A stretch of 64,000 nt of DNA from assembly GCA_963971405.1 (NCBI GenBank), contig OZ020487.1, positions 43,745,039-43,809,038 of the forward strand. The letters are read 5' to 3'. The DNA is from Psococerastis gibbosa (lineage: Eukaryota > Arthropoda > Insecta > Psocodea > Psocidae). Below are positions 43,644-55,127 of the stretch, piece after piece. Under the pieces are notes generated by a model that had not been told where the DNA came from, did no database searches, and was given only the letters and a program-made list of their open reading frames with translations. How positions within the stretch are numbered: the stretch's first letter is position 1; each line of letters opens with the position of its first letter. The position numbers were made by a program, and so were the translations under genes.

Positions 43644-45728
43644 ATGGCCCGACCAGCATCAAGACTCGACTCTAAAAAAGTAGTAAGTTGTTCGTCAATG
43701 TTTAGTAAAGTTGTTATTAAATATTAATATAATTTAATTTCTGTGGCTGTCTATAAACTCAGTATAAAAGTGTACAACTCTAATAATTGCAAATTAAAAT
43801 AACCAATACACACTAATGACTGTGATGAATGGCACATTGGAGACTCAAGAGATTCATTTGTTGACGTTTGTCCTAACCCTATGGGAAAGTCTTTCTGTTA
43901 TTGTATACCGTATAACAAATCCATGAAATGATTTAATCATTTCATTTCATAGGGTAAATTTCGGCATGAACGATATCAGAATTGTCACTAGCAAAATTAC
44001 GCAAGCACGCAGCTATTTCACACGTTACACACCCCTGGCAGACTCACTCCATAGGTCGGCAGTAAGGCACAATGGAGGGAGTCAAGATCGAACGTCGAAG
44101 TTGAAAATGCTGGTGTGAATTATTTAGTATAATTGGATATTATTGTTTCAGAATTCTGAACTATTTACACTCACTTATGGAGCTCTCGTTGCACAACTTG
44201 TCAAAGACATTGAAAATATAGATGAAGTCAACAAACAGCTGGAGCGGATGGGATATAACATTGGCGTTCGATTAATTGAAGACTTTTTGGCGCGGACTAG
44301 TTCAGGTCGCTGCTATGACTTTCGCGACACTGCAGAAAAAATTCAGTTGGCATTCAAAATATTCTTGGGTGTTTCACCAAACATCACCAATTGGAGCTCA
44401 TCAGGGGACGAATTCTCGTTGGTATTCGATCAAAATCCCCTGACTGATTTCGTGGAACTCCCAGACCATTGCGTAAACTTGAAATATTCGAATATTTTAC
44501 CAGGAGTTATACGAGGAGCTTGTGAAATGGTTAGTACAGTAAATTCCACAATTTCTGGTCTCTTTTTATCTAACTAAAAAAAACCGTTAGCATGTGCATA
44601 ATATACGGTACGAAACTGCCAGGCTATGTTTCTACTGATACTACTTTGTTGTACCCATAAGTACAACAAAAAAGGTCAGGATCGACAAGTTGGACGCCTT
44701 CAGAAGTGCTTTGATTAAAATTATGCGGAGTAGTTAATTGCACAGTTTTTGCGGTAACACAAAATCAACTTTACTGTGATCGATGGATTAGTGGCCATCA
44801 TTAGCATTACATGCTACTATCAACAACAACAACAGGTCATTAGTCAAATAAGTTAAATTTAAAAGCGTCAAAACCTCTGCTCCTGCGTACTGGGTGTAGT
44901 CAGATGCTGAATTGCCACTCCTCCACATACCACAGTTCGTCTTATGTGCAGCCACCGGGGGCCCTTGGACATGGTGTAACTGATCCATTGAGTGTCCATA
45001 TTCACAGAGAACATCTTCAGGTTCGATGTATCCCCAGTTAGCTAAGTTGACTTAGACAGATGCTACTCTTGTTAATTAATAGGTTTACAGCTTCTGCCCT
45101 GTTTACCGCAAGATATCATTAAAATAAGAAATATATATATTTGTAATCTGGTCCAGTAACAGATTTTCAGTTTTTGCTGAATTCGGAGGTTTCTGTACTT
45201 TCACTTATTTATAATGACAGTGGCAAGGTACCAACCATTTCAACCATCTTACATTACCTTAACTAGCCTTAGCTCATTAGCGTTAAAAACAGAGGGGGGG
45301 GGGGTATGGAGCGAGAAACTTCTTAATTTTAGGAAGTGTGAATCTTTACCTACTGGAAGAGGGGGCCTTGAAAATTATGGTTGGGAATCCGTGGGTTATA
45401 ACATAGCGGTGAAGAGCAGTATCTCCTGTATGACACTTTCGATAGGTCTAGAAAAACATGGTGGGAGAGACACTGAGAGGCATGAGAAATTATTTTTCCT
45501 AAACCCGCAGAAGCCCATCCGTTGCGTTCCGAGTGTAAGAAAAGAACTTGGCTGTCAATGTAGGACAAGTTGGATGACATTATCTCGAGGCAAATCATTT
45601 TGTTTCAGGTTCAAATGGAAGTTTCAGCGACCTTTGTTCAGGACCATTTAAAGGGAGACAACCTAAGTGAGCTTCGCGTGAAGTTTTTGAAAAGACTCGA
45701 GGATGCCATTCCTGCGGGTGAAGATTAA
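43644..45728 (+). CDS. TRAPPC3: Trafficking protein particle complex subunit 3 (Bet3), three exons
   Basis: Exons are 43644-43682, 44152-44529 and 45609-45728; all junctions are phase 0 with donors GTAAGT and GTTAGT and TTTCAG acceptors. The 178-residue product matches the family length (about 180). Hallmarks: SELFTLTYGALV at 15-26, RLIEDFLAR at 53-61, Cys67 in SSGRC (the conserved acylated cysteine of Bet3), GDEFSL, EMVQ at the exon 2/3 join, and the C-terminus IPAGED. Bet3 is the central small subunit of TRAPP complexes, which act as guanine-nucleotide exchange factors for Rab1/Rab11-type GTPases and tether vesicles at the Golgi. The short N-terminus (ARPASRLDSKK) and the one-residue gap after RDTAEKIQ agree with insect proteins. 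The introns are 469 bp and 1079 bp; the second has repeat-like sequence and a G run near 45290. No breaks. Confidence 0.97.
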
Positions 45729-45845
45729 GTTTTGTCTCGCTCAGTCTTTTTGTTCCCTGTTTCTCAGTATGTATTTTCTTTATTATTTCATTCTATCTAT
45801 TGCAATATATTCTGTTTATAGTAAGTATATAGTACTTTTTCATAA

Positions 45846-46056
45846 ACGGCCATACCAAGTTAAATCCACGACAGCAGAGCCTGTTCTAAACTGCAGAAAA
45901 CTAGGCAGTGTGCGCAGAGTTAGTAGGGAAACATGGTGGGACTTGATATCGCTCTGAGACTGCTGGTCAGTCATTCTAAGTGCGTGTCGAGTCCTGGCCA
46001 TCTCCGAATTAATTGTGTGACGTTACTATTATATTCCCCAAGTGGTTCGGAGTTTT
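45846..46056 (+). repeat. Retroposon family D
   Basis: Begins AACGGCCATACCAAGTTAAA just past the TRAPPC3 3' UTR; diverged in the 3' half. Confidence 0.6.
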
Positions 46057-46574
46057 TGAAACTAATGTCTAAATTTTCTGTTTAGAGTTAAAAAACTTAT
46101 TATTTTTAAACACAAGCAATGATTTACTCAAAATGTGATGCTTCGAAGTTCGAACATGCTAAAATTAGACAACGTTCCCCTTTGGCGCATATACTTACAT
46201 ATATCATTTTATATCCCATCCGTTGGACACTCTTTAGATTTAGGGGTAAGGTCCCACAAAAGTCATGATTACAAGGGATGGGCAATTTCTTCAGACCTCT
46301 ATCAAAACATCTCTAAAGCCATCACTGTACATAGGTCTAATTAGAGGCAATCTTGAAGGATTTCCACAATACACATACATATTTAATATCACGGGGTTTC
46401 CATGGCGAACTAAGAGGAACTGTTTCGCCCTATGTTTACATACACGGCTAGTTGTTTTCCTATTTTCGTAAATACGAGTCAACAAAATATAATTTGCCAT
46501 TACTTGTGAAAAATTTGCCGTTTGTGTATGATAACACTGGCACCCCGAACTTGGCGAAGTCATGCTTATGGCTG
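46057..46574. other. No confident gene
   Basis: Several short frames on both strands without domains or splice context. Confidence 0.35.
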
Positions 46575-46795
46575 TTGCATTGTGTCAATGGTGGGCTTAC
46601 CTCAGCTTGTCCTTTATCGCTTGTACCCGGTGTGGGTTGACATCGAGTACGTACATACCAGTTTGCCAATGACCCAAAATCTATACGGAAACGATAGCGT
46701 CACTTTAAGTCAGAAAATCGATGGGATCGTTGACATTGGGTTAGGAAGGGCCAATGAGCGACAAGTAGGCCTAAATCCTTAAATACCCTTCAGGA
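46575..46795 (+). repeat. Interspersed repeat family C
   Basis: Good copy: CTCAGCTTGTCCTTTATCGC, GTGGGTTGACATCGAG, then the 3' part ending near a (GAAA)n tail at 46796. Confidence 0.65.
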
Positions 46796-47642
46796 AAGAA
46801 AGAAAGAAATATATTTATCATACAATACAAAATGAAATTAATTATACAACAAACCCACTAAGAAATTAACAATGTTCCTACTAAATATATATATATAAAA
46901 TTCCTCCGTGGGCACCTCAATCAAAACCTATGAAAGGTTTGTGTGATTGAAATTTGTGATGTTTAACATAACTTAAGTAATAATAATAAATTTTGAAAAG
47001 TTTCTAGAAAATTACACAAGGACCTTTCTTAATGATAAAGAAACAATGACTATTTTTTTTTTTTACAAGAAACACATTATAATATATGCTCTAGCTGTAC
47101 AAAACTTATAAGCAAATAATACAGAACGTTAAACCAGACTAGATGAACAATGTAGGTTTATAATATTCATACAGTATTTGTTGCCCTAGAGTCTGCATTT
47201 AAATAATAATTAATTCTAGGCTGCGGAGGTAAATTAAGAATTAAATCTACAAATTAATTTCAGGCCAGGAAAGAGTTAGCAAATTTGATTTTTCAAAAAA
47301 CAGGCTAGAACTAGCAATGAATTAGGTACTCAATTTTTTTTACATATACAATAGACTAGTGGCTAGGGATTGTCCTACCTAAATTCGAATTTCAGCTATG
47401 ACATTTTTAATGCTGCTGATCTAGCTAGCTGCCATGGAAGCTTCTAGTATGCTAAATCAATCTTATCAGCTGCAAGTTTAACAAATAAATTTTTTACCCG
47501 AAGTTTTCACTAGTAAGGGCGGTTCCCCCAAAGGTACAGAATACTTTCGTTTTTCCCAACTGAACTCTGAATATGGGAACATATTCATGAATCGCTCGTT
47601 TGAATGAATCGTTTATTTCCCATCTCTACAAAAACAATATCG
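46796..47642. other. No recognisable gene
   Basis: Starts with a (GAAA)n LINE-like tail (minus); the rest is AT-rich and unassigned. Confidence 0.35.
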
Positions 47643-47995
47643 CCAACGGCCATACCATGTTGATTCCATTAGAGCAGAGCATGTTTTAAACTGCGGCAAC
47701 TTGGTAGTGTGCACAGCGTTGGCAGGGGAACCTGGTGGGACATGATAACGCGCTTAGGCAGTATAAGTCGAGTCCTGGTCACCTCCGATTTAATCGTGTG
47801 ACTTTACCTAGTTCCCCAAGTGGTTCGGAATCCACTATAATCAGGAGGTCCACCCTGTTAGTCAACTCCCCTTTCCCCCGAGGTGAAAGAGTCTGCCCTT
47901 AGGGTGCCTCAAGTTAACAAACAGACTCACTCCCCCCGCCAGGCTGACAGGGTTGCTTAAAGCAGAAATGCTGAAAGCAGGCGTTAGAAAAAAAA
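47643..47995 (+). repeat. Retroposon family D, most complete copy
   Basis: Runs from AACGGCCATACCATGTTGAT through GTTGGCAGGGGAACCTGG and AGTGGTTCGGAATCCACT to a poly-A run at 47989. Its 5' 110 bp resemble 5S rRNA (see findings). Confidence 0.75.
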
Positions 47996-48071
47996 AAAAA
48001 ACAATATAAAATATAAGTGAGTGAGGCAACCGTTGTAAAGGGTACTCCCCCGGAAGGAAAGACTGTTTAGT

Positions 48072-48284
48072 AGTAAATAAATATTGTCTTTTTTGTTCTA
48101 TTACTAAGCCAACCTAGCGGTGTGAGGGCTGTAAAGCCCTCTCTTACACTCAACTAGAAAGACCCGGGACAGCCTGCTTTACATGCCCTCCGAAGCAAGG
48201 CCAGAAAATGTGAAAAGTGTGAGACTCGAACCAACAACCTTTCGGGTGAAAGTCAGAGTCTGTACCACAACTCTACATGTCCTG
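48072..48284 (-). mobile_element. tRNA-derived SINE, family A
   Basis: Minus-strand full copy from the (TTTA)n tail to the tRNA head ending CTACATGTCCTG in plus orientation. Confidence 0.8.
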
Positions 48285-48310
48285 GCGTAGAGAAGTATAG
48301 ACATAAAATA

Positions 48311-48638
48311 CAGTAGGGTTTCGGTAATCCGGGCTCCGGCTTGTTCGGTGATCGCTGTAAACCGACCGGGCATTGGGCCTCGTGGGTGCAGGTGCGGGCT
48401 GCCATAAGGCAATGCGTCGACTTTTTCAAGAAGAATTAACCTAATGTTTTATTTTATCATAAGTTACTGTTTTTCTTACATTGTTGTAATTTTGAACATG
48501 CACATTTTTGTCTTTAGGCTTTAATTTAAAAATTAAGAAACTAAGTTTAAACATGTGTTTTACTACCATTAAATATGCCATGCTGTAATCCGGACCTCTC
48601 GATAATTGCCTCTCCAGATTAACGAGGCCCTACTATTG
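48311..48638. mobile_element. pogo/Tigger-like MITE
   Basis: CAGTAGGGTTTCGGTAATCC at one end and inverted GATTAACGAGGCCCTACT at the other, flanked by TA. Tc1/mariner-pogo elements duplicate TA and often begin CAGTnG. No transposase. Confidence 0.6.
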
Positions 48639-48944
48639 TAGGATTTTAGTATTGTTTTTCAGAAAATCAAGTTTAAATTTCACATATAGGAGGCATGCAT
48701 GCTCCGCCCCACTAGTGACTGCGTCTGCCCTGTGCCTTGGTGTTAGTAATTACTTCAGAGCGGTAAATAGACAGAATAACCAAGCCTATGAGTGAGACGA
48801 TCTTTCGTAGAACTGCATCGGAAATAACTTTTCTAAACTTTTCAGGTTGAGTTTTATTGCTAAAAATTTAAAACATACTCACTCAGAACAAAAAACAAAA
48901 CAAGAATAGATTAGGACTACTCACAGTACAACTGTATACTGCAC

Positions 48945-49240
48945 ATTAAGGCACTATATACCCGGGTATTGTCATCCGCCATGTTGTATCCCATATTTCG
49001 TATATGGTAAGTATTGTAAGAAAAGTAAAAAATTGAAAAATATTGAAAAAACTAATACACGTGTTAGTAATTTTTTATTATACACTTCCCTACTTGGTAG
49101 CACGTTTTTTAAATAAAAATAAATAAACAACGATAAATTTCAAAAAATAAATAGGTTAACACCCATTGCTTGGCTTATACACAAGACTTATAATGGATAC
49201 AACATGGCGGATGACAATACCTGTCTAATATAGAGCCCTA
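48945..49240. mobile_element. Foldback element with identical 27-bp arms core
   Basis: GGTATTGTCATCCGCCATGT, followed by TGTATCC, occurs at 48965-48991 and exactly inverted at about 49195-49221. The arms extend outward with decreasing identity. Confidence 0.8.
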
Positions 49241-50254
49241 CTGCACATTTACTTCATTCTAGATTGTTACATTATTTATTTTTTCTAAAATATTGGTGGG
49301 GGCATAAGCCCCCCCCCCCCCCTCTTGGGTACGGGGCTGTTGGGATTCACATTTACTGGAAGAAAAGTTTTCTAATCCTTGGTGAGAACCGCCCTAAAAA
49401 TGTGATGGACAGCTTATTAGTGAAAAATTGTAGCAGCAGCTTTGAAGTGATGATAATAAGTATCAAAGGAACCAATGCTTACTAATTCAATGCCTTTTTT
49501 GATAATTAAGTGTCAATGAATTGGAATGTATGTAATTTTCTAAGCTTACAAATATTCTTTTTTCGGACACTTTCATACTATAGGCTACAGACTATCAAAA
49601 TTCACATAGGTATAGATTTATCATATTATTTTGAATTTCACAATAGTGTGCGTAAAAAATGTAGTTACCGTACTCGTTCAGCAAATGAAACGAGGCTTCA
49701 GCTTCATCTTCAGAGCAGCCATTTTTAAGTCCAGTCCCACCATCGTTTGAAAAGTCTTGGTAAGGACTGCCATCTACCAATGCTGCATGGCGGTGCCGTG
49801 CAATATTCCTTGCCGAGACTTTCCAAATGACGGCAGGAGCTGCTCTTAGTATACAACAGATACATCGGTCGCCTTGCTAGAGCAAATAATAAAGTCAAGA
49901 GGAATCTTTCCAAATTTTTGGAAAGCAACATGGCGTGAGAGCTAAATAAATAAATTCTCGTTCCACAATGGCTTTCTTGGCAAAACCGGTTTTTGAGTAC
50001 CTTCATGAAATATTTAAACTTTGATAATACGCAATATAGGCCTATTTGTTTAAATGAACTATTGTTCTAAAATTTACGATAATTTGAAATAGGGCTTAGT
50101 TTATGAATTGTAAGGGCTAACGGTAGTTCACAAGTTGTGTATTACACAGATTATTTATTTTAGGTGTTCAAAGAGCAAATTTTATCAGGCAATATTTGGC
50201 TCCACTCACTTCCACCCATCGTAATTTGTTAATAATTCCTTCACTATTATTCTT
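49241..50254. other. No confident gene; repeat pieces
   Basis: C13 run near 49310. Text at 49785-49835 (GGTGCCGTGCAATATTCC) recurs at 63140-63180, and 49885-49930 recurs near 51135, so a further dispersed repeat is present. Confidence 0.35.
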
Positions 50255-50395
50255 CTTCTTCTTCTGTAGTTGCAATAGTCAATAGTTGCGATTGGTTTGC
50301 AGCAAATATTTCAACCTCCTTCTCCACTCCTCCCTGTCTTGGGCCGTTTTCTTGAGATCCAGGTAGGTTCCGCTTCTCATATCTTTCTTGAGGTC
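50255..50395 (-). mobile_element. LINE C-terminal fragment
   Basis: Minus strand reads DLKKDMRSGTYLDLKK then AQDREEWRRRLKYLL, a LINE ORF2 end. Confidence 0.55.
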
Positions 50396-51279
50396 ACTAG
50401 TTAAGCAATATACTTACTACTTACTCAGCCACTTTCATGGCGGGGGATGCAAATAGCGGAAAATTGAAACAAATTTTGTCCGGCTTCGTAGTTGGTAGCT
50501 AGAATTCTATGTAGGAGAGATGGGACACTTGCTTGCTTCCCGCCAAAAATATATATTTGTATTTCTGGGGCTATTCGCCACGTCTCCTATGACCATTGAC
50601 CAGCCATTGAAAAAACGTAGAAGGTGGCCCCAGGATGCAAATGATATTTTTGGTGCGCTCGCATGTCCCCTCTTTCCTATCTAATTCTATCTATCTGCCC
50701 TACGGTATCTAATTCTATAGTTGGTGGCTTACTTGCACTTGTTCAAGTCGCTAACCACCATCCGATCGGAGACAAGTATAAGATGAACTTATCAATTACT
50801 TTATGACACCCTACAATCGAGTTTCCGCCATATCCGCGTTGATGCCCTTTTCACATTTAACTTTGAATACAGAAGCTTAGAAGTTTTGTATGCAACATTC
50901 GAACAAAACAGCCCTAAATGTTTTCATTATATCTGCATAGGGAAAATGTATTGGCAGCAAGGTAACACAGAATGGTGCAAGCAATATTTTTACAGTGTTC
51001 CACAGGATCAAAACATTCCATGTCCATACTTTTCTCATTTTGCGTAGACTATAACTGATTACGCTTACACTTAACACAGCCCACAGGTATTACCTATAGA
51101 GGCTTCTTAAGAGTTTATTCGGATGCTTTTAGAGGAATCTTTCCAATATTTTTGAAAACAACATGGGTTGTTAGCTTATTAATTCTAGAGCCCTTTTTTA
51201 AACAAAAATTCTCTTTGAATACCGCCTAAAATATATAAACTGTGATTATACACAATACATTTGTCTTGTAAACAATCTT
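50396..51279. other. No confident gene
   Basis: 50510-50545 shares GTAGGAGAGATGGGACA with text near 5095 and 40620 (inverted), so a MITE end is likely; nothing else is recognised. Confidence 0.35.
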
Positions 51280-51720
51280 CTTCTTTTAATGCTTCTTCTA
51301 TCAAGATTGGCGACAATCATGGCAATTTGGATCTTTGAGATTGCTGCTCTGGAAAGGGAAGTCGTGGTCTTGCCAAACCACTGTTGGCGTTAGGTAGGCG
51401 CATCCAACCCGGGGGACTTTTGGCCGCTGCCACTAAACCTCGCCATCTCGGGCGATCTTCCGCCGCTAGCTTCCAGTCTCGGGTGCCGGTGGCGTGCTCA
51501 TCTTCGACCACTTGGTCCATCCATCTGACCCTTGGCCTACCTACTGCCAATCCACTGCCTCAGATTTTTCAATCAGGATCTTCTACTGCCGAGAGCCTGT
51601 CCTCTTTTCGTTTCTCATTACATGGCCGAAGTATGTTAGTTTCCGTTTCTTAACCGTCAGAAACAACTCGGCTTCTGTATTCATTAACCCCCAGGGACTC
51701 AGCATTAGGGACATTGTGAT
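51280..51720 (-). mobile_element. Chimeric LINE fragment
   Basis: The outer parts match the 17165/53054 LINE family (AATGGCGACAATCATGGCAA-like start in complement). In the middle (about 51390-51550) a different LINE end is spliced in: GRPRVRWMDQVVED, then AAEDRPRWRGLVAAAKS. Confidence 0.6.
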
Positions 51721-52018
51721 ATAGTCTATAAAAATCGATAAACTAAGACGCTATATTGCAGTATTATATGGTATATATAACGATTTTGCCAATTTAGCCA
51801 CTGTGGATCGAGAATTAAAATAAATCTCACTCCATGTTGGTTTCCAAAAATTTAGAACGATTACCCCTAACGAAGAGCTTAACAAAAATATTTTCTTAAT
51901 TATTCAAACATCACAGGAACAATGGAACATACTGCAGCATAGAGGCCTAATTTAACTTTTGTAGGACATGAAGGGTTAATCACTAGTTTTGAAGCCAAAG
52001 AAGTAAAAAGGGTCAATG
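51721..52018. other. Flank of the gene at 52019, nothing recognised
   Basis: Possible 3' UTR on the minus strand. On the minus strand no clear AATAAA; AT-rich. Confidence 0.3.
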
Positions 52019-52912
52019 TTAAGGAGGAACGGTACTTTCCTCTTCTTCTTCTTCTAACATTGCTCTTTGTGCGTTTATCCAGTGACGAAATTTCTTCCTG
52101 CCACCTGGATGAATATCTGAAATTTAAAAAAGAAAGAACAATTTTATTTAAGATAATTCACTTGTCCGACCGAATTTTTAAAATTCTAAATAATTCTAAA
52201 TAGTTTGCTTCGTGTCCCCCCCCTGGTCATATAACCTGTTCATTAGCCATGAAAAAACTGTTAGAGGCTTAATGACTGTGATTTTCTTTAGTATATTTTG
52301 ACAATGCATGTCTACAGTATGTACATATTTGTATACTGTATATTTTAATTAATTCCCATACTTGGTTAAGTTACCACCTGTTAAAATGTCAATAGTAAGC
52401 CCGCCTGAGCTTGTCCATTGGCACTTGTAGTCGGTAGGGGTTGACCTCGAGTGAACCAGTTTGCCAATGGCTAGAAATTAATTTGGCAATACCAGTAATG
52501 TGTGAAAACCCAATTGGGTCGTTGGCAGAGCAATACTACATGTAAGCCTACTTTCATAAAAACCATCAACAATAATACTGTGTGCACGTACTGTATGTAC
52601 ATACATACGATACAAAATTAAAGATATAAAAACAGGTTGAAATGGGCCTGCATTTTTTTAAATGTAATTTTTTGACTTTTGAATGAGGCATTCTTTTTCT
52701 TGACTTGGTACCGTAATTTAGCTTAATCCTTACAACATTGCATAGGAACTAGATGTTTGTCTTATAAATAATATAATTTTTAATTTATTTACTTTGCAAC
52801 AATGCTTTATAGTCTGCTTTGCTTAATTGGTGGCCACGGGCATTTCTTCTTTTGTAAAGTTTGCTTAGTGCTGGTAACGCCATGCCCTCCTCCAGCCCAC
52901 TAGGAAACCAGT
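52019..52912 (-). CDS. C-terminal two exons of an unidentified gene
   Basis: Minus-strand exons 52912-52793 and 52116-52019 (stop). The first has acceptor TTTCCAG and donor GTAAAT; the second has acceptor TTTCAG. Joined in phase 1 they give 72 residues: WFPSGLEEGMALPALSKLY, then KRRNARGHQLSKADYKALLQ, NIHPGGRKKFRHWINAQRAM and a tail with six Glu and TVPP. The piece is basic and helical, ending acidic, perhaps a nucleic-acid or chromatin-associated protein, but I do not recognise the family. The 676-bp intron holds a family C repeat. The upstream exon must end in phase 1; a 39-base candidate at 56933 (donor GTAAGT) would fit but lies in an inverted repeat. The reading frame and paired splice sites make a real gene likely. 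Confidence 0.6.
52365..52560 (+). repeat. Interspersed repeat family C
   Basis: Intronic copy, with GCCTGAGCTTGTCCATTGGC and ACCAGTTTGCCAATGGC. Confidence 0.6.
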
Positions 52913-53053
52913 CTGGAAATACAAAAACGGCATAGTCAACAACTGCTAAAATAAATTATAAAAAAATAGGATATGCTGGATTTTTTGTATTGTCAGCATT
53001 CATGGGCTTTTAGTGTGTTTAAGAAGTCAGTACGATAGAGTGTATGGTAAGCT

Positions 53054-53474
53054 GTGTTCCCAATCGTTCTATATGGTATGAAGGGGTGGCCGTTGGCACA
53101 AGTTAAATGGAGGTCAGAATCAGTGTATTTGAAATGTGGCTAAGCAGACGAATTCTGCGCATATCCTGGAGAGGTCTTGTCCCTAATGCTGAGGTGCTGA
53201 GGCGAATGGACCCAGAAGCGGAGTTGCTGCCGACGGTTAAGAAACGGAAACTAATAGATGTGATGAGGAACGAACAGTATCGTCTTCTGCGTAGAATAAT
53301 CTGAGGGAAGATATAAGGACTGAGGGCTCCTGGCAGAAGACGAACATCCTGGTTGATAAACAGAGGCAGTGGTTTGGTAGGAGCATGACTATCCTTTTCA
53401 GAGCAGCAGTCTCCAAGGTACTAATTGCCATGATGATCTTCGATAGAAGTGGCATACTCATAGTAGAAGAAGAT
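53054..53474 (+). mobile_element. LINE 3' coding end between 50-bp direct repeats
   Basis: Best copy of this LINE family: RRILRISWRGLVPNAEVL, then RRMDPEAELL and TVKKRKL, then frames shift before RQWFGRS. It is flanked by direct repeats 53004-53053 and 53475-53524 (about 88% identical, starting GGGCTTTTAGT). Confidence 0.75.
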
Positions 53475-53524
53475 GGGCTTTTAGTATGCTTACGAAGTCA
53501 GTGCGATAAAGTGTATGATAAGCT

Positions 53525-53809
53525 AACTGTCTAATATCACATTACATTAACCAAATACCCAACACGCGTAAAAAAGTTTTTGTAATGAACAGTGGAGGCA
53601 CACTATGCATTGGAACAGGGGGGGGGGGGGGTGCCGCCATATTCCAAAGCAATGGGTCGGTGAAGAATTCTGACGTCATTGTTATGTGGTATAGGTGGAC
53701 TGTCTTGGGGCTGATTGACTTGTCGTTGAAGGACATGACTGCCTTTGCTAAGCTAAATATTGCAGCATTATAAGGTACCTAAATAGCACTAGCATTAAAT
53801 TCCTCGTTA
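53525..53809. other. No confident gene; G run
   Basis: A G14 run at 53619-53632; short frames only. Confidence 0.35.
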
Positions 53810-53905
53810 TAACCTAAATTAGAGGATTTAGAAAAAACTGGACATGGATTTGAACCCATACTCTACGCCTATCCGGGGCATTGTCATATCTCCAGGACCA
53901 CTTGC
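53810..53905 (-). mobile_element. SINE family B
   Basis: Minus-strand copy: body AACCTAAATTAGAGGAT, B box in complement GGATTTGAACCC, then CTACGCCTATCCGGGGC. Confidence 0.6.
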
Positions 53906-54084
53906 AAAATTGAATTATATTTGCTAATTTATATTATTTATAGTATATATAGTTATATACTATATATAGTTATATAGTTTATAGTTAATATAAACTATAT
54001 GTTTATAGTTAATGCTATGCATAATGAGTACGTATCAAGTTAAGTTATTTATACTGTATTTTAAACTGCATTGTATTCATATAT

Positions 54085-54182
54085 TGTAAAAAAAAATTCA
54101 CCCTAAAGCGGGCCTAGTCCATAGGGAAAGGAAACAACAACTGTAACTGTATGTTTGGAAATATATTTGATTGATTGACTGA
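54085..54182 (+). mobile_element. LINE 3' tail (CR1-like)
   Basis: ACCCTAAAGCGGGCCTAGTC then a (TTGA)n tail, as at 16800-16906. Confidence 0.6.
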
Positions 54183-54441
54183 CCACTAGATTAGGCTGTT
54201 TCTATCAGTTGCTTAGTTGGCGATGATATAGTGGATGATTGGGTTCTCAATAATGGGCTACTTGACAGTTGTAATAATACTAAATATTAAATATACTAAA
54301 TTAGGTATTGGCAATGTTACCGACACTGGTAATTGAATTGTGCCTATACTTTGGGGTGCATATGCAAAAATCTGCAGGAAATGTTAGACATATACCTCTT
54401 TCTTTACATTTTTAAATGTGAAGGTAGACTATCCTTTAAGG
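54183..54441. other. No recognisable feature
   Basis: Nothing supported. Confidence 0.4.
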
Positions 54442-54604
54442 CAGTGGTTGGCGAACTTAAGGCAAAGAGCCAAATATGAACATTTCAACGATTTAAAACA
54501 AAAACAAAAAAAATCGGAGCCAACTCTGCTTGTTTAGTAAACTTTTATTGCACCAAAGCCAACGAGCCATATGCGGATCTGGAGCCGCACTTTGCCGACC
54601 ACTG
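54442..54604. mobile_element. hAT-type MITE, perfect 8-bp duplication
   Basis: Ends CAGTGGTTGGCGAACTT and inverted CTTTGCCGACCACTG, flanked by CTTTAAGG on both sides. The inner part (GGAGCCGCAC) resembles hAT MITEs known from many animals. Confidence 0.93.
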
Positions 54605-54670
54605 CTTTAAGGTAAAGGACTTTATACACATACTATTATATTTTATAGTTTTATATTTTGTATTCATACT

Positions 54671-54927
54671 CAGGCGCGGATCTACGGGGGGGGGGGGGGG
54701 GGTTCCTCAAAATGCGTAAAACCCCACTATTTCAGTCTTGTTTTTCCAAAATTTTCTATCGGGGGAGACCCCCGGGCCCCCCTTGTCCTCGATTGTATTA
54801 TTTACCTACAATATAGAACCCTTATTGCTCTGAAAATGCATAAAACCCCAATATTTCAGGCCTATTTTTCGAAAAATTTCATGTTAATCTTAGCCCCCTC
54901 CTTGGTCTCATTCTAGATCCGCGCCTG
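54671..54927. mobile_element. hAT-type MITE with G tract, perfect duplication
   Basis: Ends CAGGCGCGGATCTA and TAGATCCGCGCCTG, flanked by TTCATACT on both sides. Internal G18 run, and two half-copies of AATGCGTAAAACCCCACTAT-like sequence in direct order. Confidence 0.93.
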
Positions 54928-55127
54928 TTCATACTGCTACTATTAAGAGCAAATCGGAGCACCCCCCTCCCCTGCGCGATTTTGTGTCAAAGTCAGTCTT
55001 TGGAAATCTATAGGCTTATATAGCGAAACCGTCAAAAATAGCCGTTAAATTAGCAGAAATGCTCTTCTGCATTTTGACACATGACAAGTGGCCTTCATTC
55101 GGCAATGGTTCTTGAAATTCCTTAGCC
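54928..55127. other. No recognisable feature
   Basis: Nothing supported. Confidence 0.4.

Noticed and set aside
45214-45651. 145-codon plus-strand frame overlapping TRAPPC3 exon 3
   Set aside because: It lies mostly in intron 2 and reads exon 3 in the wrong frame.
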